From NCBI GenBank assembly GCA_025457725.1, contig JALOTU010000187.1, positions 1-5,575 on the forward strand: a DNA stretch of 5,575 bases, in the 5' to 3' direction. Positions 1 to 5,545 of the stretch are shown one piece after another. The translations under genes and the position numbers were made by a program. The notes beneath the pieces are model-generated. The model was not told where the DNA came from. It ran no database searches and was given only the letters and a program-made list of their open reading frames with translations. Position 1 is the first letter of the stretch. Each line of letters begins with the position of its first letter. Source of the DNA: Verrucomicrobiota bacterium. GTDB taxonomy: Bacteria > Verrucomicrobiota > Verrucomicrobiia > Limisphaerales > DSYF01.

Positions 1-5
1 GGGCA

Positions 6-23
6 TGAACCGGACCTGGTTCA
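6..23 (-). terminator. Small hairpin at the end of the EEP gene (possible terminator)
   Basis: TGAACC (6-11) and GGTTCA (18-23) are perfect 6-bp inverted arms around a 6-nt loop. The hairpin includes the TGA stop codon of the minus-strand EEP gene. No T-tract is visible before the window ends, so a true intrinsic terminator cannot be confirmed. It may only be a 3'-end stabilising hairpin. Confidence 0.25.
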
Positions 24-938
24 GGGAGGATTGGGTGCGTCCTTCGCCGGTGTCATCCTGATCCATGCCGTCACCGGGAAATGGTCGCTGGGGAACTGGC
101 CGTCCCGTGAGAGCGTCGAAATCTCCGCGCGTTCAACCGTCATCTGGCCGTGCAGCAGAATCCAGTCAATGCGCGGGCCATTCGGTTCAGCAGCAAGGAA
201 GTCGTTGAAGGTGCCCACGCCCTCACCAAGCCGATCCGGAGCGGCCAGCCATGCATCGGTGAAAAACACATCCTCCGTCAGGATATCATAGGCCTTGTTC
301 GATCCCGCAGCCGCATTGAAGTCGCCAAGCAATACAACCGGAAGCGCGGTTTCCAGGTCGAGCAGGCGCTGGCGGACGAGTTCCGCACTTTTCTCACGTG
401 CCAACTGCTGTTGATGATCGAAGTGCGTGTTGAAGAGGATGAACTCGCCATCCGTCCGTCGGTCGCGGAACCGGACCCACGTCACCATGCGTCGGTAGGT
501 GTTTCCCCAGGTTGCGGAATTCATCAGATCCGGCGTGTCGGAGAGCCAGAAGTGGTCGTAGGCCAGGGGTTCCAGCCGCGATTTCCGATAAAACACCGCC
601 ATGAACTCGCCGCGGCTTCCGCCTTCGCGGCCGAGTCCGATCCAATCGAATTCGGGCAGATCGGCGGCGAGGTCCTTCAGCTGCGAATACACGCCCTCCT
701 GCGTGCCGATCACATCGGGCGAGATGCCCTGGATGAGTTCGCGCACGAGTGGACGCCGCTGCGGCCAGGCGTTGGGCGGATTTGTACTGGCAAAGCGCAG
801 GTTGTAGGTCATCACGCAGAGGGAATCGGCTGGCAGCTGGGCCGACTCTTCACCGTATGAGAACTCGGCGACTAGCATCAGCGCGGCTAACATTGGAAGT
901 ATCGACTGGCCTGAGATGCATGGAGTGGGCATTGGCAT
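21..938 (-). CDS. Exported endonuclease/exonuclease/phosphatase (EEP) family metal-dependent hydrolase
   Basis: This 305-residue protein is a complete EEP-fold (DNase I-like) hydrolase. The hallmarks are in order: TYN with Asn46, the metal ligand Glu81 in GTQEG, Tyr148-Arg149, NTHFDH with His172, GDFN with Asp206 and Asn208, RIDW with Asp258, and the C-terminal SDH with Asp285-His286. Every catalytic position expected of the family is present, so the enzyme should be active and Mg-dependent. Family members cleave phosphodiester or phosphomonoester bonds in nucleic acids, inositol phosphates or sphingomyelin. The substrate here cannot be read from sequence. Residues 12-29 form a hydrophobic segment consistent with a signal peptide, although the N-terminus before it has no Lys or Arg, which is weak for a signal. 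Met3 (932) and Met16 are alternative starts, and no Shine-Dalgarno site decides between them. It lies 64 bp after the GDPD-LamG gene on the same strand, so the two are probably co-transcribed and both enzymes act outside the cytoplasm. Confidence 0.88.
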   Translation of the reverse strand: MPMPTPCISGQSILPMLAALMLVAEFSYGEESAQLPADSLCVMTYNLRFASTNPPNAWPQRRPLVRELIQGISPDVIGTQEGVYSQLKDLAADLPEFDWIGLGREGGSRGEFMAVFYRKSRLEPLAYDHFWLSDTPDLMNSATWGNTYRRMVTWVRFRDRRTDGEFILFNTHFDHQQQLAREKSAELVRQRLLDLETALPVVLLGDFNAAAGSNKAYDILTEDVFFTDAWLAAPDRLGEGVGTFNDFLAAEPNGPRIDWILLHGQMTVERAEISTLSRDGQFPSDHFPVTAWIRMTPAKDAPNPP

Positions 939-1002
939 TATGGTTGTTGGGCCGGTGTGGTGTTGTGATCACGCGAACGGCTGTTGTTGCGGATGCATGG
1001 AC

Positions 1003-2886
1003 TCAAAGGGCCTCGATACGGTAGAACTCGCTGCGGTTGGTGGTGGGTGGGCAGTCGAAGCGATAGTTACCGCCGCCCAACACCATGGGCACCAGGCCGG
1101 GAATGGGGAGGAACGGTCCGGCAACATTGGTTGCCCGTCGCAGCTGAAACGTGGACCACGGACCTTGATTCAGGAAGTCGATCTCCAGATGGGTGCCGGG
1201 CGGCGGCTGCCGGATGGAGGTGATGATGAGCAGGGGAGACGGCTGGATCAGCAAATCCCCAAGACTTTGCCCGAGCTCGCCACCGTTGAAAATGCGTTGA
1301 ATCTCGTCCGGCGCCAGGGCGCGTCTCCAAAGGGCGAAGTCATCCACCAGGCCGGAGAAGTAGTTCCCGCCGGTGGGGCCTTCGCGCCCCATCGCCGCAG
1401 ACTGACCGGTTTTGACATTTGCGGTGAGTCCGACGCCCGAAGTGCTGTCGTTGCCATAATGACCATCCATGAGGACGCCGTTCAAGTAGATCGCGGCGCC
1501 GCCGGCGGCACCGGCATTGCCGTCGTAGACGGCGGCGATATGCTGCCACTGGTTGGTGTGCAGGAAGGATGCGGCAATACCGGGGCGCGCGGCGTGGCCT
1601 TCAGTGGTGGTGACCTTGAAGCGCAGCTCGTTGTTGCCCTTGTCGAGATAGAGCACATAGCAGTCGGTCGTGGAATCGAAGATCGCCCCGTAGCTGGCGG
1701 ATAACTGTGCCGGCAACTGCTCCAGCCGCACCCAGCCTGACAGGGTGAGTTCGTTGGTGTCGATATCCAGGCTCGCGCTCGGGGGAATGGTGACGTAGGC
1801 GCCGCTGCCGTTCACCTCCAGGCTGCCGCAGAGTTTGGCGGTGTCGCCGCTGATCCAGTGCTGCAAGCGATCTGGCCGCAGGAGTGTGGCGTGGTTGCCG
1901 CCGATGCTGTCGGTCACTGTTGTGGCGACGTTGTTGGCAAGGCCGTCATCCATTTTCCAATACGAGACCAGGCGGTCGTTCAGAAGGGTGGCCGGCGGGG
2001 GCGGGTTGGTGGGGATGGGCGGAGGAACGCCTTTTACCGCCCATGGATCGTCGGAGACAATGCCATCCACGCCCATGCTGGCGAAGTCGGCGATCTGCGC
2101 GCTGCTGTTGATCGTCCAGACAAACAGGGGCAAACCCATGCCATGAACCAGGCTGACTTCGTTCGAGGTGACGTTCGCCCCCGCCCACGAGACCAGGGTG
2201 GCTCCCGCGTTGGTGATGGTGATCAGCTTCGCGGCGGTCAGGGTGCCACTGCCGAGGGCGCACAGGGGCAGGTTCGGTTCCAGGGCGTGAACCGCCGCCA
2301 GAAAATTCCAGTCAAAGGACTGAAGGATGATGTTGGTCACCACGTCGAGACGTTGAAATTCCGCCACGTAAGCCGCAGCCCCTCCGGCCTTCGCTTCGAT
2401 AAAGGGAATGACCGCTGGCAGCGTGTTGGTGATCATTTCCTCCATCGTGGGAATCCGTTGTCCTAGGTAGTCACTGGAATACCACGAGCCGGCGTCGAGC
2501 AGTTTCAGTTGGGCGAGTGTCTGCGTGGCGACCAATCCCGTTCCATCCGTCGTACGGTCCACGGTGAGATCGTGCATGATGACGAACTTCCCATCACTTG
2601 TGATCTGCACGTCCGTCTCCATCAGGTCGGAGACCGCGAGCGAATTGCTGAACGCGGCCAGGGTGTTCTCCGGCGCGTAGATGGCGCCGCCGCGATGAGC
2701 GATGCTGAGAACCTGGGCACTGGCGGACACGCTGGCTCCAGCGAGCAATGAAGCGACGACAAAGGATCGTGGGAATTCCAGGCTGATGAACCAACTCGTC
2801 TTGGGCCTCCACAATGACCCAACTTTGCGGGCAGGGAAGTCTTGTTGATATTCAACAGCTTGCATATCTGCGCACTTGGGAGGCAC
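1003..2886 (-). CDS. Exported glycerophosphodiester phosphodiesterase fused to a LamG-like domain
   Basis: The protein is 627 residues from the GTG at 2886. Residues 41-58 are a signal-peptide core with likely cleavage near ASA-Q (residues 55-58). Residues 60-285 form a GDPD TIM barrel: HRG (His64-Arg65), PENT (Glu73-Asn74), ETD (Glu90, Asp92), MHD (His105), Glu164 and Lys166 of IEAKAG, QSFDW (189-193), Trp257 and DGIVSD (274-279). The full catalytic set for hydrolysing glycerophosphodiesters to glycerol 3-phosphate plus an alcohol is present. A Pro-rich linker (288-299) leads to a LamG/concanavalin A-like domain (about 302-535; YWKMDD, GWVRLEQ, WQHIAAVYDG, YLNG, VDDFALWRRAL). A final beta-rich module (about 548-627) ends in FYRIEAL, a tail I associate with verrucomicrobial secreted proteins. 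The LamG part probably binds a carbohydrate or anchors the enzyme to a surface. The start is uncertain: from 2886 the leader before the hydrophobic core is about 40 residues, unusually long. ATG at 2865 (Met8) is an alternative that fits the promoter placement better. The GDPD part is clearly paralogous to the protein at 3901-4818. Confidence 0.92.
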   Translation of the reverse strand: MPPKCADMQAVEYQQDFPARKVGSLWRPKTSWFISLEFPRSFVVASLLAGASVSASAQVLSIAHRGGAIYAPENTLAAFSNSLAVSDLMETDVQITSDGKFVIMHDLTVDRTTDGTGLVATQTLAQLKLLDAGSWYSSDYLGQRIPTMEEMITNTLPAVIPFIEAKAGGAAAYVAEFQRLDVVTNIILQSFDWNFLAAVHALEPNLPLCALGSGTLTAAKLITITNAGATLVSWAGANVTSNEVSLVHGMGLPLFVWTINSSAQIADFASMGVDGIVSDDPWAVKGVPPPIPTNPPPPATLLNDRLVSYWKMDDGLANNVATTVTDSIGGNHATLLRPDRLQHWISGDTAKLCGSLEVNGSGAYVTIPPSASLDIDTNELTLSGWVRLEQLPAQLSASYGAIFDSTTDCYVLYLDKGNNELRFKVTTTEGHAARPGIAASFLHTNQWQHIAAVYDGNAGAAGGAAIYLNGVLMDGHYGNDSTSGVGLTANVKTGQSAAMGREGPTGGNYFSGLVDDFALWRRALAPDEIQRIFNGGELGQSLGDLLIQPSPLLIITSIRQPPPGTHLEIDFLNQGPWSTFQLRRATNVAGPFLPIPGLVPMVLGGGNYRFDCPPTTNRSEFYRIEAL

Positions 2887-2893
2887 GGAACAT

Positions 2894-2922
2894 GATTAAC
2901 GCACTAACAGGATGTTGGTCAA
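2894..2922 (-). promoter_or_regulatory. Candidate promoter of the GDPD-LamG/EEP operon
   Basis: Read on the minus strand, TTGACC (2922-2917) resembles a sigma-70 -35 box. After exactly 17 bp comes TTAATC (2899-2894), a poor -10 match. The -10 position coincides with the palindrome at 2896-2907, which is the layout expected of a repressor operator. A transcript from here would begin near 2886-2888, right at the annotated GTG. That would mean a leaderless message or a downstream start at 2865. The assignment is pattern-based only. Confidence 0.3.
2896..2907. promoter_or_regulatory. Palindromic operator copy A (TTAACGCACTAA)
   Basis: This imperfect 12-bp palindrome has outer arms TTA/TAA around a central CG-containing core. 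It is 11/12 identical to the site at 3865-3876 and 10/12 identical to the site at 3905-3916. It lies 9 bp upstream of the GTG at 2886, in the divergent region between the GDPD-LamG operon and the regulator gene. Its repetition at both GDPD genes makes it a strong operator candidate. The binding protein could be the adjacent GntR regulator. A TTAACGCGTTAA-like palindrome with a central CG would also suit a LacI-family regulator encoded elsewhere. Confidence 0.6.
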
Positions 2923-3004
2923 AGGAAAAGAGCTTCGTGGGAACCGTGTGCGTTGGTTGCGAGGCAGGCATTGGCGTGGAGCGTCGATGTGGAGACCCGA
3001 GGCA

Positions 3005-3022
3005 CTCCTACAGAGGTAGGGG
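3005..3022. other. Short hairpin in the regulator's upstream region
   Basis: CTCCTAC (3005-3011) and GTAGGGG (3016-3022) pair over 7 bp, including one G-T wobble, around the 4-nt loop AGAG. It sits about 85 bp before the regulator's GTG. It could form in a leader RNA if a promoter lies upstream, or it may be incidental. Confidence 0.25.
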
Positions 3023-3038
3023 CTACAGGACTGTGGCA

Positions 3039-3058
3039 GACAGGCGCTTGACAGGCGC
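3039..3058. repeat. 9-bp tandem-like direct repeat upstream of the regulator
   Basis: GACAGGCGC occurs at 3039-3047 and again at 3050-3058, separated by TT. The 11-bp period is close to one helical turn, so a protein could contact both copies on one DNA face. The second copy overlaps the candidate -35 hexamer TTGACA (3048-3053) of the regulator gene. Confidence 0.5.
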
Positions 3059-3077
3059 ACGATCAAGCGGGTTAACT
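3048..3077 (+). promoter_or_regulatory. Candidate promoter of the GntR regulator gene
   Basis: TTGACA (3048-3053) is a perfect sigma-70 -35 hexamer. At 18 bp spacing, TTAACT (3072-3077) is only a 3/6 match to the -10 consensus. The -10 region includes GTTAAC (3071-3076), which resembles a half-site of the operator palindrome seen elsewhere in the window, so autoregulation is possible. A purine-rich GAGGGAC (3083-3089) lies too far from the GTG at 3108 to be a standard ribosome binding site. Confidence 0.3.
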
Positions 3078-3107
3078 TCATAAGAGGGACAACAAAAGCA
3101 ACTTGGC

Positions 3108-3845
3108 GTGACACCCGACCTATCAGAAAATCAGCAGGGATTCCCGAAGTACTTCCAGATTGCGCGCGAGATCTCCGACAGGATTCAGAAAGGAGAACTC
3201 CGACCGGGATCGGTGGTCCCGTCGGAGAACGAGATTATCGATCGCCACGGGGTCAGCAACACCACGGCACGGAAAGCCCTTCACGAACTCGAGAAGGCCG
3301 GTTGGGTCAGGCGGATTCGAGGGAAGGGGACCTTCGTGTCCAAGAACACCACCGTGGAGCGTTCTGTCAGCAGGATCTTCGGGTTCACCAAGAACATGCT
3401 GGAGGCGGGACGGAAACCCGCCACCAAGTTGATCGGATTTCATCTCCGCTACCAGGACCACTCCCAGGTGGTCAACGGGAAGGACTACACCTTGCGCGCA
3501 CCGTTCTGCGAGATCGAGCGGATCCGCTTTGCGGACGGAATCCCGATGATGAAGGAGACGCGCTTCATCTCGCTTCAGCTTTTCCCGGACATCCACCGGA
3601 AGAACTTGGAGAAGTCACTGTATGACATCTTCGAAAAGGACTACGGAATCCGCCTGACCGAGATTCGTCAGATCCTGAGCGCGGTTGTCATGGAGGGTGA
3701 TTTGCTGAAGTTGTTCGAACTCGGATCCCCTGTACCGGCCTTCCGGGTCGAGGGCGTCTCCTTCTGCGGCAAGGAAATGATCGCCGAGATGGAGAACTCG
3801 ATCTACCGCGGCGACATGTACCGATTCGCCGTCACTGCGGTCTGA
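3108..3845 (+). CDS. GntR-family transcriptional regulator, HutC-type with UTRA domain
   Basis: The 245-residue length is typical of the HutC subfamily. Residues about 13-80 form the winged helix-turn-helix: PKYFQIAREI opens the first helix, PSENEIIDRHGVSNTTARKALHEL (38-61) is the recognition region, and GWVRRIRGKGTFV (65-77) is the wing. Residues about 88-245 match a UTRA effector-binding domain: APFCEIERIRFADGIPMMKETRFIS (131-155), then EKSLYDIFEKDYG (168-180) and the final strand ENSIYRGDMYRFAVTAV (229-245). UTRA domains bind small ligands such as sugar phosphates, urocanate, fatty acids or phosphonate-related compounds, and most members are repressors relieved by the ligand. The inducer here is not deducible. 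A glycerol- or sugar-phosphate-like product would fit the neighbours. The gene diverges from the GDPD-LamG operon and is followed 55 bp later by the second GDPD on the same strand. The GTG start is chosen because it leaves a short tail before the winged helix. No good Shine-Dalgarno supports it. Confidence 0.93.
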   Translation: MTPDLSENQQGFPKYFQIAREISDRIQKGELRPGSVVPSENEIIDRHGVSNTTARKALHELEKAGWVRRIRGKGTFVSKNTTVERSVSRIFGFTKNMLEAGRKPATKLIGFHLRYQDHSQVVNGKDYTLRAPFCEIERIRFADGIPMMKETRFISLQLFPDIHRKNLEKSLYDIFEKDYGIRLTEIRQILSAVVMEGDLLKLFELGSPVPAFRVEGVSFCGKEMIAEMENSIYRGDMYRFAVTAV

Positions 3846-3864
3846 GAAACCCGGTAATTCCGAC

Positions 3865-3876
3865 TTGACGCACTAA
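3865..3876. promoter_or_regulatory. Palindromic operator copy B (TTGACGCACTAA), overlapping a possible -35 box
   Basis: This differs at a single base from copy A at 2896-2907. Its first six bases, TTGACG, also resemble a -35 hexamer for the downstream GDPD. A weak -10 candidate, AATTGT, follows at 17 bp (3888-3893). Its centre lies 40 bp from the centre of copy C, roughly four helical turns. A protein bound here would block polymerase. Confidence 0.55.
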
Positions 3877-3900
3877 GACCTGCCTGCAATTGTCGCTTCC

Positions 3901-4818
3901 ATGCTTAACGCGTTAACCAATCGGCGCTCAGCGACGCTCTTCGGTTTAGTCTGTGGCATGGGTCTCTGCGCGTCCGCGCTGTCTGCAGACAGGACCAATG
4001 CGGTTGCATCGGTCAATGAACTGATTGAACTGGGGCGTCCGCTCGTGATCGGTCACCGTGGCTACAACCAGTTTGCTCCGGAAAACACCCTCCCATCATT
4101 CAAGCTGGCCAAGTCCGCTGGGGCCGACCTGGTGGAACTGGATTATCACCACACGCTGGATGGCGTGCCGGTGGTGATTCACGACCCTGAGTTGGATCGG
4201 ACGACCGATGCGGTGGCGCTGTGGGGCGAAAGCAAGATCCGCGTGGATGGCAGGACGATGGATGAATTGCGCGCGCTCGATGCGGGAAAGTGGTTTGATC
4301 CCCGATTCGAGGGCACGCATTTGTCCACGTTGAGCGAGGCGCTCGATTTTATTCAGGACGGCAACGTGACACTCATCGAGCGGAAGGCGGGTGACGCGGC
4401 GACCTGCGTCAGCCTCTTGCGTGAGAAGGGCCTGATCAACCAAGTCGTGGTGCAATCCTTTGACTGGACCTATCTGAAGGACTTCCATGCGTTGGAACCC
4501 CGACAGGTTCTGGCCGCGCTTGGCCCCCCCTGGTCGCGTTCCGGCAAGAAGCTTGAAGAGTCGGAGAAGATTCTGGACCCGACATGGGTCGACGAAGTCA
4601 AGGAAGCCGGTGCCCGAATCGTGGTGTGGAACCGGCAGATTACATCCGACGCGGTCGCTTATGCGCACCAACAGGGGATGAAGGTCTGGGTTTACACGAT
4701 TGATGACCCCCGGGTCGCCAACGAGATGCTCGACATGGGGGCGGACGGCATTATTTCAAACAATGTCTCCTTGATCTGGCGGACCATCGCAGTGCGCTCG
4801 CCTCAGACGCTGCTGTAA
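3901..4818 (+). CDS. Exported glycerophosphodiester phosphodiesterase (single domain)
   Basis: This 305-residue GDPD is preceded by a signal peptide (basic MLNALTNRRS, hydrophobic 12-27, likely cleavage after ALSA near residue 29). The catalytic set is complete: GHRG (His52-Arg53), PENT (Glu61-Asn62), VELD (Glu79, Asp81), IHD (His94), IERK (Glu160, Lys162), QSFDW (185-189), VWVYTID (Trp263) and DGIISN (282-287). The expected reaction is hydrolysis of glycerophosphodiesters to glycerol 3-phosphate and an alcohol in the periplasm or outside the cell, a source of phosphate and carbon. It shares many short blocks with the GDPD half of the protein at 1003-2886 (QSFDW..L, HALEP, DRTTD, LDAG.W, I.E.KAG.AA), so they are paralogs. 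It lacks the LamG and C-terminal modules. I do not assign glpQ or ugpQ because the subfamily cannot be settled by eye. The gene sits 55 bp after the regulator but has its own palindromes and a possible promoter, so it may be transcribed separately. No ribosome binding site is evident. The next in-frame ATG (3958) would destroy the signal peptide, which supports 3901. Confidence 0.93.
   Translation: MLNALTNRRSATLFGLVCGMGLCASALSADRTNAVASVNELIELGRPLVIGHRGYNQFAPENTLPSFKLAKSAGADLVELDYHHTLDGVPVVIHDPELDRTTDAVALWGESKIRVDGRTMDELRALDAGKWFDPRFEGTHLSTLSEALDFIQDGNVTLIERKAGDAATCVSLLREKGLINQVVVQSFDWTYLKDFHALEPRQVLAALGPPWSRSGKKLEESEKILDPTWVDEVKEAGARIVVWNRQITSDAVAYAHQQGMKVWVYTIDDPRVANEMLDMGADGIISNNVSLIWRTIAVRSPQTLL
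3905..3916. promoter_or_regulatory. Palindromic operator copy C (perfect TTAACGCGTTAA)
   Basis: This is a perfect 12-bp palindrome and the most symmetric of the three related sites. It lies within codons 2-6 of the second GDPD, just past its ATG at 3901. Binding at this position would act as a downstream operator or roadblock. With copy B 40 bp upstream, it could allow a paired-dimer or small-loop repression complex. Confidence 0.55.
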
Positions 4819-4898
4819 CCCGGCCCGTGAAGGCAAGAAACATCATCATCTCCGACCAGGTCCAGATGCTTCCACTCCGTTCACTGACCAACCTGCTG

Positions 4899-4922
4899 GG
4901 GACCAATGTGGTGGCTGGTCCT
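4899..4922. other. Hairpin downstream of the second GDPD
   Basis: GGGACCA (4899-4905) pairs with TGGTCCT (4916-4922), 7 bp with one G-T wobble and a 10-nt loop, about 80 bp after the GDPD stop. No U-tract follows, so it is not a classical intrinsic terminator. It could protect the 3' end of the transcript. Confidence 0.3.
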
Positions 4923-4953
4923 GGAGCGATTCCATGAATTCTGTGGCCGGAAG

Positions 4954-5015
4954 CCCCTCGCCCCGTCCCTTTCACCATCCGCTGGGGAGAGGAGGGGCGA
5001 AGGTCGGGTAAGGGG
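4954..5015. repeat. Long imperfect palindrome, REP-like intergenic element
   Basis: CCCCTCGCCC (4954-4963) pairs with GGGTAAGGGG (5006-5015) with one mismatch and one wobble. Inside it, CCTTTCACC (4968-4976) pairs with GGGGAGAGG (4984-4992) around the 7-nt loop ATCCGCT, with one mismatch and one wobble. The whole folds as a 62-bp two-tier hairpin. The C/G-rich 'CCCCTCgCCC ... GGGGAGAGG ... GGGTaAGGGG' pattern resembles dispersed intergenic palindromes I recall from several bacterial genomes. That recollection was not tested here. Confidence 0.5.
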
Positions 5016-5048
5016 TTGGCCGATAGCACAGCGCCTGCGTAGTTATCA

Positions 5049-5060
5049 CCGCTTCAGCGG
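5049..5060. other. Short perfect hairpin
   Basis: CCGCT (5049-5053) and AGCGG (5056-5060) form a 5-bp stem with only TC between them. It lies 20 bp before the composite palindrome and may belong to the same repeat family. A 2-nt loop is tight for RNA, so it may act as a DNA palindrome. Confidence 0.3.
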
Positions 5061-5080
5061 GGCGAACATGTCTTGATCCG

Positions 5081-5167
5081 GGAGGTATCGCCGGCTTTTC
5101 AACCGGCAAATTGGACCCGCCTCCATGCCCCCTATCCCCGGACCGGTTAAAAACCGGCACTCCCTCC
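5081..5167. repeat. 87-bp composite palindrome made of two CCGG hairpins in a symmetric frame
   Basis: The outer frame is GGAGG-N4-GCCGG (5081-5094) mirrored by CCGGC-N4-CCTCC (5154-5167), with equal 4-bp gaps on both sides. Within it are two local hairpins: GCCGG-C-TT-TTC-AA-CCGGC (5090-5107, one bulged C) and CCGGTT-AAA-AACCGG (5143-5157, perfect 6-bp stem). The octamer AACCGGCA occurs in both, at 5101-5108 and 5152-5159. This architecture of paired hairpins inside a larger inverted repeat recalls REP-pair (BIME-like) elements mobilised by RAYT transposases. No such transposase is in this window. Confidence 0.5.
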
Positions 5168-5390
5168 AAAACATGCGGTTTCACACGCATATGAACCCAG
5201 ATCCGAAATCGGGCCTTCGTGCTGGGGAGGGAAACAAACCGCCTGTGGTGCTCGCTGACGAAATGGGTCGCGCCAAAATCTTCCTCGTGGTTTCCGTGTG
5301 CACCGGTGGGTTTTCACCTGTCAGGACCGCTTCACTTTGCCGGGCTCCCACCGTCCAGCGTTGCTGCCTCTGAGCCGGATCCATGCATTT

Positions 5391-5545
5391 GAACAGGAGG
5401 CAGCAGAGAGAGCAGAGCTTTGGGACAAATCAAAATGCCTCTTCAGAATCCACCCGAGCACTCACTGAATGGTGAGCCTATGCGGTTCATCCCGATTCAC
5501 TGAATGCTCGAGCCCAGTCTCCGCTTCCTCTGCTTCCTCCTGTTC
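5391..5545. repeat. 155-bp element bounded by long terminal inverted repeats (MITE-like)
   Basis: GAACAGGAGGCAGCAGAG (5391-5408) is the inverted copy of CTCTGCTTCCTCCTGTTC (5528-5545) at 17 of 18 positions. The match continues less perfectly to 5423 and 5513, giving about 26/33 identity. Inside are the direct repeat TCACTGAATG (5462-5471 and 5497-5506), a hairpin CTCAC-N6-GTGAG (5461-5476) and ATTCA-C-TGAAT (5495-5505). It has no coding capacity. The arms are purine-rich on one strand and pyrimidine-rich on the other, so part of the match could reflect simple composition, but 17/18 over a mixed sequence is convincing. It could be a non-autonomous mobile element or a dispersed palindromic repeat. 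Target-site duplications are not evident. Confidence 0.6.

Noticed and set aside
150..860. Plus-strand open frame (236 codons) opposite the EEP gene
   Set aside because: The minus strand here encodes all EEP motifs in order, and the antisense product has no coherent domain.
916..1704. Long plus-strand open frame (262 codons) opposite the 3' half of the GDPD-LamG gene
   Set aside because: It lies antisense to a gene with complete, recognisable domains. Its translation is Gly/Arg/Val-rich with no family motif, as expected of a GC-rich shadow frame.
1858..2466. Plus-strand open frame (202 codons) opposite the GDPD-LamG junction
   Set aside because: It is fully antisense to the catalytic barrel and linker, and its product is low-complexity with no signal or motif.
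3123..3596. Minus-strand open frame inside the regulator gene
   Set aside because: The plus strand encodes an intact winged helix plus UTRA domain over the same bases.
3846..3900. Riboswitch or terminator between the regulator and the second GDPD
   Set aside because: The 55-bp gap is too short for a typical riboswitch, and no stem with a T-tract is visible. Its structure is explained by the palindrome at 3865-3876.
4096..4671. Minus-strand open frame inside the second GDPD
   Set aside because: It is antisense to a complete GDPD catalytic domain and resembles no known protein.
5125..5373. Possible small protein of 82 residues in the final intergenic region
   Set aside because: Its first part runs through the composite palindrome, it has no ribosome binding site, and its composition looks non-coding.
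5391..5545. CRISPR-like repeat array
   Set aside because: There are only two long inverted, not tandem, repeats and one 10-bp direct repeat, without regular spacers.
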